NCBI GenBank assembly: GCA_018894105.1
Contig: CM032121.1
Coordinates: 8,133,507-8,197,506 of the forward strand
Source of the DNA: Jacaranda mimosifolia
Taxonomy: Eukaryota; Streptophyta; Magnoliopsida; Lamiales; Bignoniaceae
Reading direction: 5' to 3'
DNA length: 64,000 nucleotides
Shown piece after piece: positions 25,214 to 36,049 of the stretch; positions within the stretch are counted from its first letter, which is position 1; every line of letters starts with the position of its first letter. Position numbers and translations under genes: made by a program. Below the pieces are notes generated by a model. It did no database searches. It was not told the DNA's origin and was given only the letters and a program-made list of their open reading frames with translations.

Positions 25214-25512
25214 TACTATTACCAACTCTACTAAGCTTCTACAAATAAAAGAAAGAAAAATTTAGATAAGATCAAATCAGACTCATAGACATGCAAGTCT
25301 AATCATTCTACAATATACCACAAGATCCTATAAGCATCTTATAATACTAAACTCATCTCCTAATACTGACTGATCAATTCATCTCCATTCCTTAAATCAC
25401 ATAGGATCTTCTCAATGCAAAACATAACTAAATTCATCCTCAAACTAACCTAATCAAAAGTTCAGTCACAAATCTCAATAATACCCAAATGCCTATGTTA
25501 TCGACAAATCTA

Positions 25513-25525
25513 GGCTCTAATACCA
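25513..25525 (-). other. Primer-binding site of gypsy element B
   Basis: On the minus strand TGGTATTAGAGCC begins two bases after the 5' LTR. It matches the initiator tRNA-Met primer-binding site with one change and sets the minus-strand orientation. Confidence 0.85.
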
Positions 25526-25527
25526 CA

Positions 25528-28439
25528 TGTAATGCCCCCACTCATGATAGCACCTAAGTTGGGACGCCACCCAGTTCAATCTTAAATTGAACCTACAATT
25601 CAATAAATAGTCCATAATCAAACATTTCAAGCTTATAAGAGGTAACAGTGGATTCCAACTTAAACAAACCGGTCACAAGATAATAAATTCAAACCTCAAA
25701 CAATCCTGTAACATACAGCAGCACATATACCAAATACGTGCCATAAAATCTCAAATTCAAATTATCAGAAGCAACGGAATTTCAAAGTTAACAAACTCAT
25801 CAACCCACTAAGTAAATGCCATAATTCACATTCTTACATAACAAAATATTTACATTCCTTAATTCTACCACATCAACATGATATATCATAGCGTCTTGAG
25901 TTTAAGCTTAGCGATCAGATAATTTCCATATATACATTGAACACCTTACAAAATATTCGTGTCCTGCCTAGAGTCCAATCCTCCACTTAATCCCTGTTTG
26001 AAATAATCAAAATAAATAGGGGCAAGTCCAAAGGACTTAGTGAGGGATAATAATAACCATAACAATAGGGATCTGTCGAGGAAGAATCAACTCAACAGAT
26101 TGGAATTTAACAATTAACATGTACGTATTAAGAAACAAGTAATAACAAGTTAAGCAAATAGGAAACTCTCCTTCCTTATTGCTTTATGAACAATTTCAAA
26201 CGAGCAAGATACAAGTGCGATCAAGTAAACCCGACTAACATAAGTTGAAAGTATATCAGAACAAACTTATACTGATCAAACCAAACTTACCCAGGCATAA
26301 CCACCTAGTACAAAACTTATGTCACTCAAACGGAACTTACCCAGGCATAAGTACTCGATGCCAAACTTACCCAAACCTGTAGACATGGTACAGACCTTAC
26401 CCAAGCATGTCGATCTAGTATAAAACTTACCCAACCGTAACAACCTGGTACAAAACTTACCCAAGCGTAGCTTGGTACATAACTTACCCAGGCATAATAG
26501 CTTGGTACAAAACAAATAACTGACAGAACGAATCAAAACATACCAATCAAGCTCAGACAAATCAACAAGACTAAACACACTACGAAGAGGACGAATTAAA
26601 TAGATCAATACCAACGAATAATGAGAGTTTTGGGTGCTAGAACGGACAAGAACGAACTAATCAGAGTACAAGCAAACACTATCCCTCACAGGGGTATATG
26701 AGTCAGCAAGCAAATAACAAACAAGAACCCAAACAAATACATATTTCAATAAACATGAGCAGATACAGTATAAGCACATTTAACCCTTATGGGGTTTTTC
26801 CACAAGAACAAATAGAATAATTGAGACCAAAGTGGCAGACCCTCACCTCCGTAGTCTCAGAAATTACAATCACCGCCTACTGGTCTGCGGGTCCCACTTC
26901 TTTGTCACCTAACCAATATAATATTTTCACAACCAAATCTTTATTCATCTTCAATAACCTTTAATAATTACAATCTTAATATTAACTATTCTAAAATCGA
27001 GAGATATTCTCCAATAATAACACGATACTAACAGAAGGCATAATCCAGTCCTTATTTATATAATTAACCTCGTATCATATCCTAAATCAACAATAACAAG
27101 CCAATTATCTTAATAACAAAATTCATAAAATTAGGATTTTCTCTTCCAATTAACTCGATAATTCCCAATATTTCATAAAATAGTACAATCCACGTTGACT
27201 AAACTCGTACTGGCACATGCATACACCAAGTCTTAGTCCCATAACATCTCAAATTACCCAAGTATCAATTCTCGGGTTCCAATTTCATCAAATCATAGTT
27301 TAATCACTTAATTAACTTAATTAATCCCTAATTGTCATATAATAATATGGATCCAGGTCCACTAGATAGTATTATACTCCATGCATGGGGAAATGTATAT
27401 ATTAATCATATGTAATCCTTCATAATACAAGATTTAAGGAATTATTACAACATATGCAGATATATATATATATATATAAACATTCCATCAAACTTCTAAT
27501 ACCCATGATCTAATTATTGGAGCCTCAAAACCAAGAACCAATTGTACCACTGTGACCACCGCGACGAGCTGGAGAAACTGTCTTTAGACTGCTGCCGTGT
27601 CACCGCCACTGGAGACAGTCGCCAACACTACCAAAAGCTGTCTTTCAGCTCAAACAACCAAACCCCTCGATCAATTTTACCAAATTCCATCGAATTGAAG
27701 CCTAATTTGAGCTCCGATCACCCAGACCACCACTCGCCGATGCGTTGATTTTCTCCAAATTTCGTCACCAGCGTTAGACCAAAATCAAATCCAAGACTAC
27801 TGTGATGTTCCCTGAGCTGAGCTCTACCAGAACTACCATTGGTTCGCCGTGAAATGTAATCGGAAAGAGGAACCCACCAAGCACCGTCGTTGGCCAACTT
27901 TCAAGCTCAATTTCTAGTGACTTCACCAATGATAAGTGTGTGCATGTGGTGTCAATTGGTTCACAGTGATGAGGGGAAGCTAATTACCAATTTAGTTTGG
28001 GGTTAAGGGCAGTTGCCGAAGGGAATCGTCGGAGGGTGAGAGGAGGGCTTCGGTGAAGAAGAAGAAAGAAAAATAGGGAGGAAACTGAAAATATGGAATA
28101 TATATAATGAACTTTTTTGGATTCTCAAATTGACCCCATAAACTTTTTGTATCCTTCAATTGAATCCTTCAGAGTTGGCCTTTCTTCAATCACGCCCCCA
28201 GAAACAAGTTAGTGCCTAGCATTTGACCCTTTGACCTAAAACAAATGCCATGCAAACCACAAAATTTGAAAATGTCATCCAATTGAGTCTTGCCTAAATA
28301 CAATTTGACCCCAATACTTTCAAAATTCTTGCAATTAAGTCCTTTTTATTTGTTTTCAAGCCCTAAAATCTAAGCGACCAATTTCTTGAATTTCAAATTC
28401 TTATTTTTTTCAAAAATACCGAATTTCAGGGGTATTACA
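25528..28439 (-). repeat. 5' LTR of gypsy element B
   Basis: Partner of 20433-23370. On the plus strand it begins TGTAATGCCCCC and ends GGGGTATTACA. A shorter version of the 30-bp minisatellite lies at about 26280-26515. Small ORFs within (for example 26276-26614 minus) are repeat-derived. Confidence 0.9.
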
Positions 28440-29270
28440 CAAAATATAACTAATAAAAATAAAATAAAATTTAAAAAAATATTAAGAACAATTAGTATGT
28501 CTTATCTCGTGAAATTATAAAATTAAATGAATAAAAAGTGAATTTAAAATTTAAAATTTAAATTAAATAAATGAATTGATAACTTAAACTACATGATAAA
28601 TAAATATAAAAGTTTACATATTTAATAACATATAAAAGTAAAGGATAGACTTTATTTATGACTGAAAAGAAAATTGTAGCATTAAAATTCAAAAAATCTA
28701 CTCCAAACTCCATCATGTAACATATCTAAATTAAATAAACAAAAATAAAATGAAATAACTGAATAATAGAAAAAAAATTGAAGAATGAATTAAAGATGCA
28801 CAAAAAGATATAGAGGGGAAAATGTTAAAAATTGAGAATATTAATGAAATGACTTTCGAAATACTCTATATACAGTGATATAGGTATAAATTAGTTATTA
28901 AAGTAACAGAAAAGTTATAAAAAACTTATCAAATTATAGAGTTCAAATGTCAAATTAATCTTCTATATATTGAGAGTAGAGATGAAAGGGATTTTGTACA
29001 TAAAATCCAATAATCTTCTGGTATTAGAGGTAAATACAGAATTATTTGTTTCAATTAAAAAGATGATCTCAAAAAATTAGATATCTTTAAATTGAATAGA
29101 TAATATCAAATTAATAACCAACAACCAACGAAAATTTTAAAATTTAATTAACAAACTCAAAAATATAGTAATTCATAATTTAACTAAACTTGTATAATTA
29201 CGGGCTTCACACAGTTTTGTTATATATAACAGTATGGATAGATTTTGTCCCAAATGATTGGACCTAAATG
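28440..29270. other. AT-rich spacer without a gene
   Basis: Extremely AT-rich with long A-rich stretches. No open frame, RNA gene or element ends were recognised. Confidence 0.5.
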
Positions 29271-29278
29271 ATGTTAGT

Positions 29279-29948
29279 TAAGGCTGTCAATGGATCGAAT
29301 TTTAATCCGAATTTTAGAATTTTTATCCGATTAAAATATCCAATGGATCAGATCCTATTATAAATATTCTTAATCCGAAATAAGTGGATCGAATATGAAA
29401 TTAATCAATTTGATCCGTAGTAGATTTGAATCCAAACTTTAATATTTTTTATTAAATTAATACTCTTATATATGATATTAATAAAGATTTTAAAATAAAA
29501 TCTATATATTATATTGATCCAATATCTATATGAACATCCATATAATACTATTAATATATATTGAGTCTTTAACCTAAAAAATAAGATGGATATTGATAAA
29601 ATGTCAAATATAATAACATATAATAATCCATCTATACATTAATATAATGTGAAATAGGAATTTAGTATTCAAATATTTAACTTTTGAACTATAATATAAT
29701 AAAAAATTGTTAAAAATTCAAATATGACATATATTTACTTTATAAATACAATATTTTTATAAAATTCAAAAAGGAAAAGAAAAAAAGAAAAAAAATATAA
29801 ATTGGGTCAATTTTTTAATTGAATTTTGGGTATTCATCATATTCAGATACGGTACTGACTAACAAAGATCCTATAGAATTTCGAATCGAATTCAAATATA
29901 AATTTTGATAATTGAATTCGGATTCGAATATGCCCATTGACAGCCCTA
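29279..29948. mobile_element. hAT-like non-autonomous element (MITE), 670 bp
   Basis: Terminal inverted repeats TAAGGCTGTCAATGG and (reverse complement of the right end) TAGGGCTGTCAATGG differ at one base. The flanking 8-bp duplications are ATGTTAGT (29271-29278) and ATGTCAGT (29949-29956), one change. An 8-bp target duplication and ends of the TA-GGG-TG type point to the hAT superfamily. The interior is AT-rich with repeated GGATCGAAT/ATTCGAAT motifs and no transposase. Confidence 0.8.
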
Positions 29949-29956
29949 ATGTCAGT

Positions 29957-30500
29957 CGAACTAGTCCATTCATAAATGGGTTGAACCAAGCCGGCTCAAG
30001 TTAGGCTTAGACACAAACATGGATTGGCTCAAAGCAACCAATCAGAATTATGTTCCTCGTATATAATTCTTTAAAACAGATTATTTTACAAGGCAGTTAG
30101 TTCCTTGTCCATGATATAAAATTAATCTACTGCTCCATGAAACAGGTACATTTTAGTTCTGTATAAACGAATCTAAATTGCTTACCAATCATATCAATTT
30201 CTAATTTTTAGTATTTGATGAGGGGCAATTCTGGACCCCATGGTCGCCTATAAATAAAACACCAATCAGAAAGGCATCTCCGATCGCATCAAGCTGCTCA
30301 CAATCTGGCCAAGCAGGCACAGATTCATTAACATTTAACAACGGCCAACCAATTCAGACCAATCATCATTCCACTTGGAACTTGTTCTTGGATTAATCTG
30401 GAATTCTAACAAGATTGCTAAATGAGAGACAACGTGGTGAATAACTTATCGCGAACATCAGCATTAAATAAAAATCTACAGCAAAACCAACGTAGTATGC
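29957..30500. other. Spacer between two hAT-like elements
   Basis: No gene or repeat structure was recognised. Base composition is somewhat less AT-rich (around 30240-30400) than the neighbouring DNA, but no open frame of note is present. Confidence 0.4.
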
Positions 30501-30508
30501 AAATTTGG

Positions 30509-31800
30509 TAGGGGTGGTAATTTGTAATACGACACGATAATTCGATATGAGGTCAACACAAAAAAAATGAGTTTGGGGCAACTCATTTTTGGTTTGGATC
30601 CAATGAAGTCCACACGAAAAAATGGGTTTGGGTGGACTCATTTTTTATTCGGGTCCAATAAGATAGACACAAATAAAAACCCGAAGAAAATTGATTTGGT
30701 TGAATTTTATATTACACGAACAATCCGAAATTTAATTTTGGGTCATACGATAACCTGAACCCACCTGAACTAACTCGATCCAACCCAAATTAAACTAATA
30801 AAATTTAAATTTTTTTAGAAGTAAAAATATAAAATAACAAAATAAAGCTTAAAATTTTGAAGTTTAACAATATTAAAATTACTATTTTGCCATTTTTTGG
30901 TCTTATCTATTTCCACAAACATATAGGATGGATGATTATAATTTTTGACTGCTTCTAATGGTTATTTTTGGATATCTAAGTGGACATGAAAATTGTTCTG
31001 CAAAGAGTTGACAAATCACTACTTCGACTACTGAATTGTCCAAGTAGTTTTTCTTATACCATATGCAACGAAAGATTTTGCATATACAGATAGACAAGAA
31101 TTATCTTTGTTATGAGATAATAAAAATTTCAAAAGATTCAAACAAGTTTTATAATAAATTATATGTATAATTAAATTACTTTTTTACTTATTTGCTTTAT
31201 GATACATTTTTATTGATTTATGTGCTGCTTCATTGAATCAATATAAAGTTAAAAAAATAATGTCATTTTAAGAAGTTAAAAGAGACAATCTGATTGACAC
31301 AAAATGCACAAAAATTAAAGAGATCAGGTGAGTAAAACTTGAAAAACTATGTTATTTTTAAAAATAAGATATTTTGTGATTTCAATATACTTAAGATGCC
31401 AATAGACACTAAAAAATAAAAGGGAAAAGAAGTCTTAAAAATCAATATATTATGAGGTTTAATGAAGAAAAAAAATTAAAAAGCAATTGTTGTGAAGTTA
31501 TGATGAGAACTCCTTATTCTTATTTTTAATATATTAATAATTAAGAATGGATAAAATTACAAAATAAAAATACCAAAAAGTTTTAAAAATTAAAACAAAT
31601 ATTCAAAAAAATTATATTAAATCAAGTTGACTAGGTTGAATTGAGTTTGAGTTGGCAAGTCGATATGATAAAAATCAGGTTCACCTGAACCTGATTGGAT
31701 ACGAATCAAGTTGGATTGGATTCAGGTTGAAGAAATTAGTGTTATACCCCTATTTCAACTCAATCCGAACTCACCCTACCCACCCAAATTGCCACCCCTA
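30509..31800. mobile_element. hAT-like non-autonomous element, 1292 bp
   Basis: Ends TAGGGGTGGTAATTTG and, from the right end reverse-complemented, TAGGGGTGGCAATTTG, one mismatch in 16. The flanking 8-bp duplication AAATTTGG is perfect (30501-30508 and 31801-31808). The interior has sub-terminal repeats (ATGAGTTTGGG.., ACGACACGATAATTCG) and no transposase motif; the two short ORFs at 30393-30758 read the sub-terminal repeats. Mobilisation would need a hAT transposase from elsewhere. Confidence 0.88.
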
Positions 31801-31824
31801 AAATTTGGTCATTTAATTCTGCAC

Positions 31825-33078
31825 GAACAAAGAATTGTTGCATCGTATCTATACATATTTTTTATGAGTTAAATGTTGTTGTGTACTTATTCTTTGCACA
31901 AAACCTCAAATGAAAGAAAAGAATAACTATGAAGAGATATGGTTAAAATTAAAAGTTAAAATACACTATGCTTTTTGCATTTCTAATTAATGACTTAATA
32001 GTTTTTAACAATTTAATTCTAGATTGGTATATAATAAATCGAATATTACCATTATTGGTATTGTATAAAAAATTATGAGTACAATTATTAAATTGCTTCA
32101 TAATACAAAATATGAAATACCAAAATATAAGGTAGAATTTTTTTCTAGATTTTAGGATAAATTAATTTTTCACAAAAACTTAATATAAGTTGATTCTTTT
32201 AATAAAATTTTAAATTGAATATAAAATATTACAGGTTTTCTGGAACAAAGAATTGTTGCATCGTATCTATACATATTTTTTATGAGTTAAATGTTGTTGT
32301 GTACTTATTCTTTGCACAAAACCTCAAATGAAAGAAAAGAATAACTATGAAGAGATATGGTTAAAATTAAAAGTTAAAATACACTATGCTTTTTGCATTT
32401 CTAATTAATGACTTAATAGTTTTTAACAATTTAATTCTAGATTGGTATATAATAAATCGAATATTACCATTATTGGTATTGTATAAAAAATTATGAGTAC
32501 AATTATTAAATTGCTTCATAATACAAAATATGAAATACCAAAATATAAGGTAGAATTTTTTTCTAGATTTTAGGATAAATTAATTTTTCACAAAAACTTA
32601 ATATAAGTTGATTCTTTTAATAAAATTTTAAATTGAATATAAAATATTACAGGTTTTCTGGAACAAAGAATTGTTGCATCGTATCTATACATATTTTTTA
32701 TGAGTTAAATGTTGTTGTGTACTTATTCTTTGCACAAAACCTCAAATGAAAGAAAAGAATAACTATGAAGAGATATGGTTAAAATTAAATGTTAAAATAC
32801 ACTATGCTTTTTGCATTTCTAATTAATGACTTAATAATTTTTAACAATTTAATTCTAGATTGGTATATAATAAATCGAATATTACCATTATTGGTATTGT
32901 ATAAAAAATTATGAGTACAATTATTAAATTGCTTCATAATACAAAATATGAAATACCAAAATATAAGGTAGAATTTTTTTCTAGATTTTAGGATAAATTA
33001 ATTTTTCCCAAAAACTTAATATAAGTTGATTCTTTTAATAAAATTTTAAATTGAATATAAAATATTACAGGTTTTCTG
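31825..33078. repeat. Three tandem copies of a 418-bp unit
   Basis: Copies at 31825-32242, 32243-32660 and 32661-33078 each start GAACAAAGAATTGTTGCATC and end TTACAGGTTTTCTG. Copies 1 and 2 look identical; copy 3 differs at a few bases (for example AAATGTTAAA for AAAAGTTAAA, and TTTCCCAAAA for TTTCACAAAA). The unit is AT-rich, has no open frame and no similarity I recognise. High identity means the amplification is recent, or that assembly expanded it. The array starts only 16 bp after the target duplication of the hAT-like element. Confidence 0.95.
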
Positions 33079-33660
33079 GATGAGTTATTAATAAAAAATA
33101 ATTACAAGTTGAAATGGATTTTGATTTTGAATTGACAAGAATACCTTCAAGTCAGATTTGAATTTGAATTGAGGCTTATTGAGTTTATTACTTTTGGTTT
33201 GAGTGCAGATAGAACAAAATTTTATAATATTCCCATCTCAACTCGACATGCACCAACCCAACACGACACGCTGTAACAATCCAGTCATATAAAGTGAAAA
33301 TATCCACCAAGTTAGCAGGTCTAAAATTTGCCACATGCTGGAAAATCTATTTAAATCAGGAGATATCTTACAGCAGAAAACCACAATTAAGGATGACAAT
33401 ACGAACCCTCTTCACCACCATCACCAATTCCCCACTCATCACATTTGACATGGAGAGAATCGCTTAGTGAAGATCACTCTGCCTCCAGAGGATTTCCTAT
33501 GATCATTAGAATATATAGCAAATAAAGCTCTGTGAAAGCATCAAGTTACTAATTGAAAACAGTACCAGCTTTCGGTAATGGATCATGATAGACATCAAAT
33601 AAAGTAACAAAACAGATTTTCATAACATTCAAAATATAGGCAATAACACAAAATTGAAAA
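33079..33660. other. Region 3' of NAC-beta gene, including its probable 3' UTR
   Basis: No coding region. 33085-33260 has AT-rich repeats of the ATTTGAATTTGAATTG kind and an ACACGACACG block like the one inside the hAT element at 30509, possibly a fragment of a related element. The part nearest 33660 should be the 3' UTR of the minus-strand gene; the polyadenylation point was not identified. Confidence 0.4.
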
Positions 33661-33669
33661 AGTGAGCCC

Positions 33670-34923
33670 TTAAGAAGTGTGGGTGTGGCCCTCCTCCGCA
33701 GCAGCTTCGAATGTCTCATCACCTACAAGCTCTGGCACCTCATCATCATCATCATCTGGTGCCCCACTAGCACCAGAAGCTGTACCGCTGCCAGTAGCAG
33801 GTGCCTGCTTCTGGAACTGTTCTGCTAATTTTTTCAAATTCTCCAAGTTGTCTGGACCTGAAAATGTTACAAAATGTATCTTTTGAGTTGAGATTTTTGC
33901 AGAAACAGAGCAAAACAAGTACCAAATGCAAGCAAAAGTACACTTACCCAATTGGTTAATAATTTGAGGAAGAATATCTTGCAATTCTGAGAGAACACAT
34001 CAAATGAAATGTCAAATTGAATTAAATGACATAAATAAGGTACAAGAAAAGACGCAAGTTAAAGCAATTAAGCATCTTCTATATTTACCAGAAACAGAGA
34101 ATAAAAAGGTATGAACATCATGGATATAAGTTAAATGCCAAATGCAAAAGAGACAAGTATATGATGTGATAATATCTTAAGAGCAAAACCATTTGATCTT
34201 TAAAAAGAGTATTTGTGCTCATACCAAGAAAAATACCTATTTAATATTCACAAAGATGCAATCAGTTAAACTAAAAGAATGCACAAAATCACTATCAGAT
34301 TTGATATGGATCCTTAATTAAACCATGCTAGCTATTTGGAGAAGATTTGGAGCTGAGACAGCAAAACTTACTCTTGTTCTGAGGAGTACCACTAACAACC
34401 CAAGTGTTGGCTGCGATAGATGCTTGAACTGAAAAAAATAAAGCAAAAATTAAGAGCAAATAAAGAGGGGGGTTGAAAGTCCTGACAAAATTGAATTTCT
34501 AGTGGTATAGTTATACCTTTTGGGTTAATGAATTGGATAACCACATCCTCCTTGAAAATATTGACTTCTTCAATTGCAGGTATGGCATTCACTCCTATTC
34601 TCTTCAAGGTGCTCTGAAGCCTTTTGTCATCTGTTGTCGTTGTCTTGTGTACAGCCTTCTTCTTTCTACAGTCCACAGAAGATATTCAATTAAATGCAAG
34701 AAAGAAGTACCAAGGATTCTAGTTTGATTAGAGCATCTTGAGAACTGAAAGATAATTCTCTTCTGCAATCCATCTTTTCATCCAGAAAACTCATTTGTAA
34801 AATTTACTCAAGCATACAAGGGGAGAAAAATGCCATGTACCACCAAAAGACAAACCTTCTCATGGTACCCTTCCCGCCGGTGCGGACCGAACCGGCCATC
34901 TTCATTAATTTTTCCACATTCAT
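33670..34923 (-). CDS. BTF3: Nascent polypeptide-associated complex subunit beta (BTF3-like)
   Basis: Five coding exons on the minus strand: 34923-34856, 34665-34517, 34428-34372, 33986-33948 and 33857-33670. They join in phase at GT-AG introns and encode 166 residues. Conserved family blocks are [20 protein letters not shown] near the N-terminus (ribosome-contacting basic motif RRKKK), [15 protein letters not shown], the NAC domain [22 protein letters not shown] and [27 protein letters not shown], and an acidic tail [12 protein letters not shown]. Length and order match plant NAC-beta proteins. With NAC-alpha it forms the cytosolic complex that binds nascent chains at the ribosome exit. The start codon sits directly after a splice acceptor (CAG|ATG), so the 5' UTR lies in an upstream exon. 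Confidence 0.95.
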
Positions 34924-35925
34924 CTGAAATTAAACAGCATAAGGAATTGGACAGCCAGTTAAAAAAATTTCCAATGCATCCAGACATATTTCTCATAGTG
35001 AGTAATTTACAAGATCTTAACAACAACAATCACGCAAATAAGACTTCCCTAAACCATCTTATCTTGAGCTCAACAAAGATAGAGCATTGTGATTTTGCTC
35101 TTCCTCATAAATGGAAAGATTGAAGGGAAAGATAAAATGCTCCGGTAAGCATGTCCATTCCACATAATCCAGGCGATAATTTAGCTACAACTTCCTAGAA
35201 CAACACTTCATCATGTATAAGAGCTAATAACATGCGGCTGCAAGCAATCAAGACAGATACAACAATATGCACAAAAAGCAGCTACTTGATAATGAAGTTC
35301 ACATGCATCAGCTGTAAGCAATATGTTATCTTTTTTGAGATGTAGCCATCACAAAAGCATGAGAATAACTAAGATGTACCTAAGAAAAGAATAACAAGAC
35401 CATTGGCTGAGCAAATAAATTTATAATGCAGTCCCGATCAGAGAAATACATATGCAGGTTTATTTCCCGAAATAAAATGGAAATGGGGATCAGCTTTTTC
35501 ACTAGAAAAATGGAAACAACAATACCATCCAACAAAGGGTTTTCACGAGCAAACAAAAAATCCGACCCAAAATTAGGATTAAAATCTAAAGCCCTAATCC
35601 CTAAACCGTAAGTCAACCAAAACGATGAACAAAATAATCAAAAAGTTCAATAAACCTAATTCGTGATACAGTGAGCTTTCCCAATAAAGAAATTAACCTA
35701 CAAAATTGTAAAAATACACCCATCAAAAGAATAAATATAAAAATCGAGCAACAAGCAGGATCTAATAACGAAGCTCAATCATTCTACTGGCACGCGCTTA
35801 CACACCCGATACACGTAACCAAAAATCCCCAAAAAACGACCAACAAAAGAAAATCCAACACAGAAAAAGCAAGCTGGCCTCTACATGTAGAACAAAGGAG
35901 AAGGAGAGGGTAATATAGTAATTAC

Positions 35926-36030
35926 CTCTGCGAGCTGTGAGGTAGAAGAAGTGAGAGGCGAGTCGAGAGAGGGGAAAGACGAATAGAGCGTGAAGCAGCA
36001 AAAAGCAGTGGATAACGAAAATGAAACCCT
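35926..36030 (-). other. Probable 5' UTR exon of NAC-beta gene
   Basis: On the minus strand a pyrimidine-rich stretch ends in CGCAGAG|GTAATTAC, a good splice donor at 35926/35925. Because the first coding exon starts directly at an acceptor (34924-34926), a non-coding exon must lie upstream, and this is the best candidate; the intron would be about 1 kb. The 5' limit is a guess. The ORFs at 35671-36001 on either strand overlap this exon and are not believed. Confidence 0.55.
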
Positions 36031-36033
36031 AGG
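36025..36033. promoter_or_regulatory. Telo-box at NAC-beta promoter/5' leader
   Basis: AAACCCTAG lies next to the predicted 5' end of the NAC-beta transcript. Telo-boxes (AAACCCTA) are common near the start sites of plant genes for ribosomal proteins and translation factors, which fits the function of this gene. An AAGCCCAA motif lies upstream at about 36175. The assignment rests on sequence only. Confidence 0.45.
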
Positions 36034-36049
36034 GCCAGCGTGCTTAATA

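Larger units (their letters stand above)
20433..28439 (-). mobile_element. Gypsy element B with 2.9-kb LTRs, pol missing
   Basis: Two direct repeats of 2938 and 2912 bp flank only 2157 bp. On the minus strand the element runs TGTAATACCCC...GGGGGCATTACA (5' LTR, plus 28439-25528), primer-binding site, gag with a zinc knuckle, polypurine tract, 3' LTR (plus 23370-20433). The flanking five bases are GAAAA and CAAAA, a target duplication with one change. The space between the gag knuckle and the polypurine tract is only about 0.6 kb, too small for pol, and no RT or integrase motif is seen. It is therefore a deleted or non-autonomous gypsy element. Confidence 0.9.

Noticed and set aside
31825..33078. 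CRISPR-like or other regularly spaced array
   Set aside because: Units are contiguous 418-bp tandem copies without spacers, in a plant genome.
33677..33886. Plus-strand ORF of 69 codons rich in Ser and Ala
   Set aside because: It is antisense to the last NAC-beta exon; the acidic Asp/Glu tail read backwards gives Ser-rich frames.
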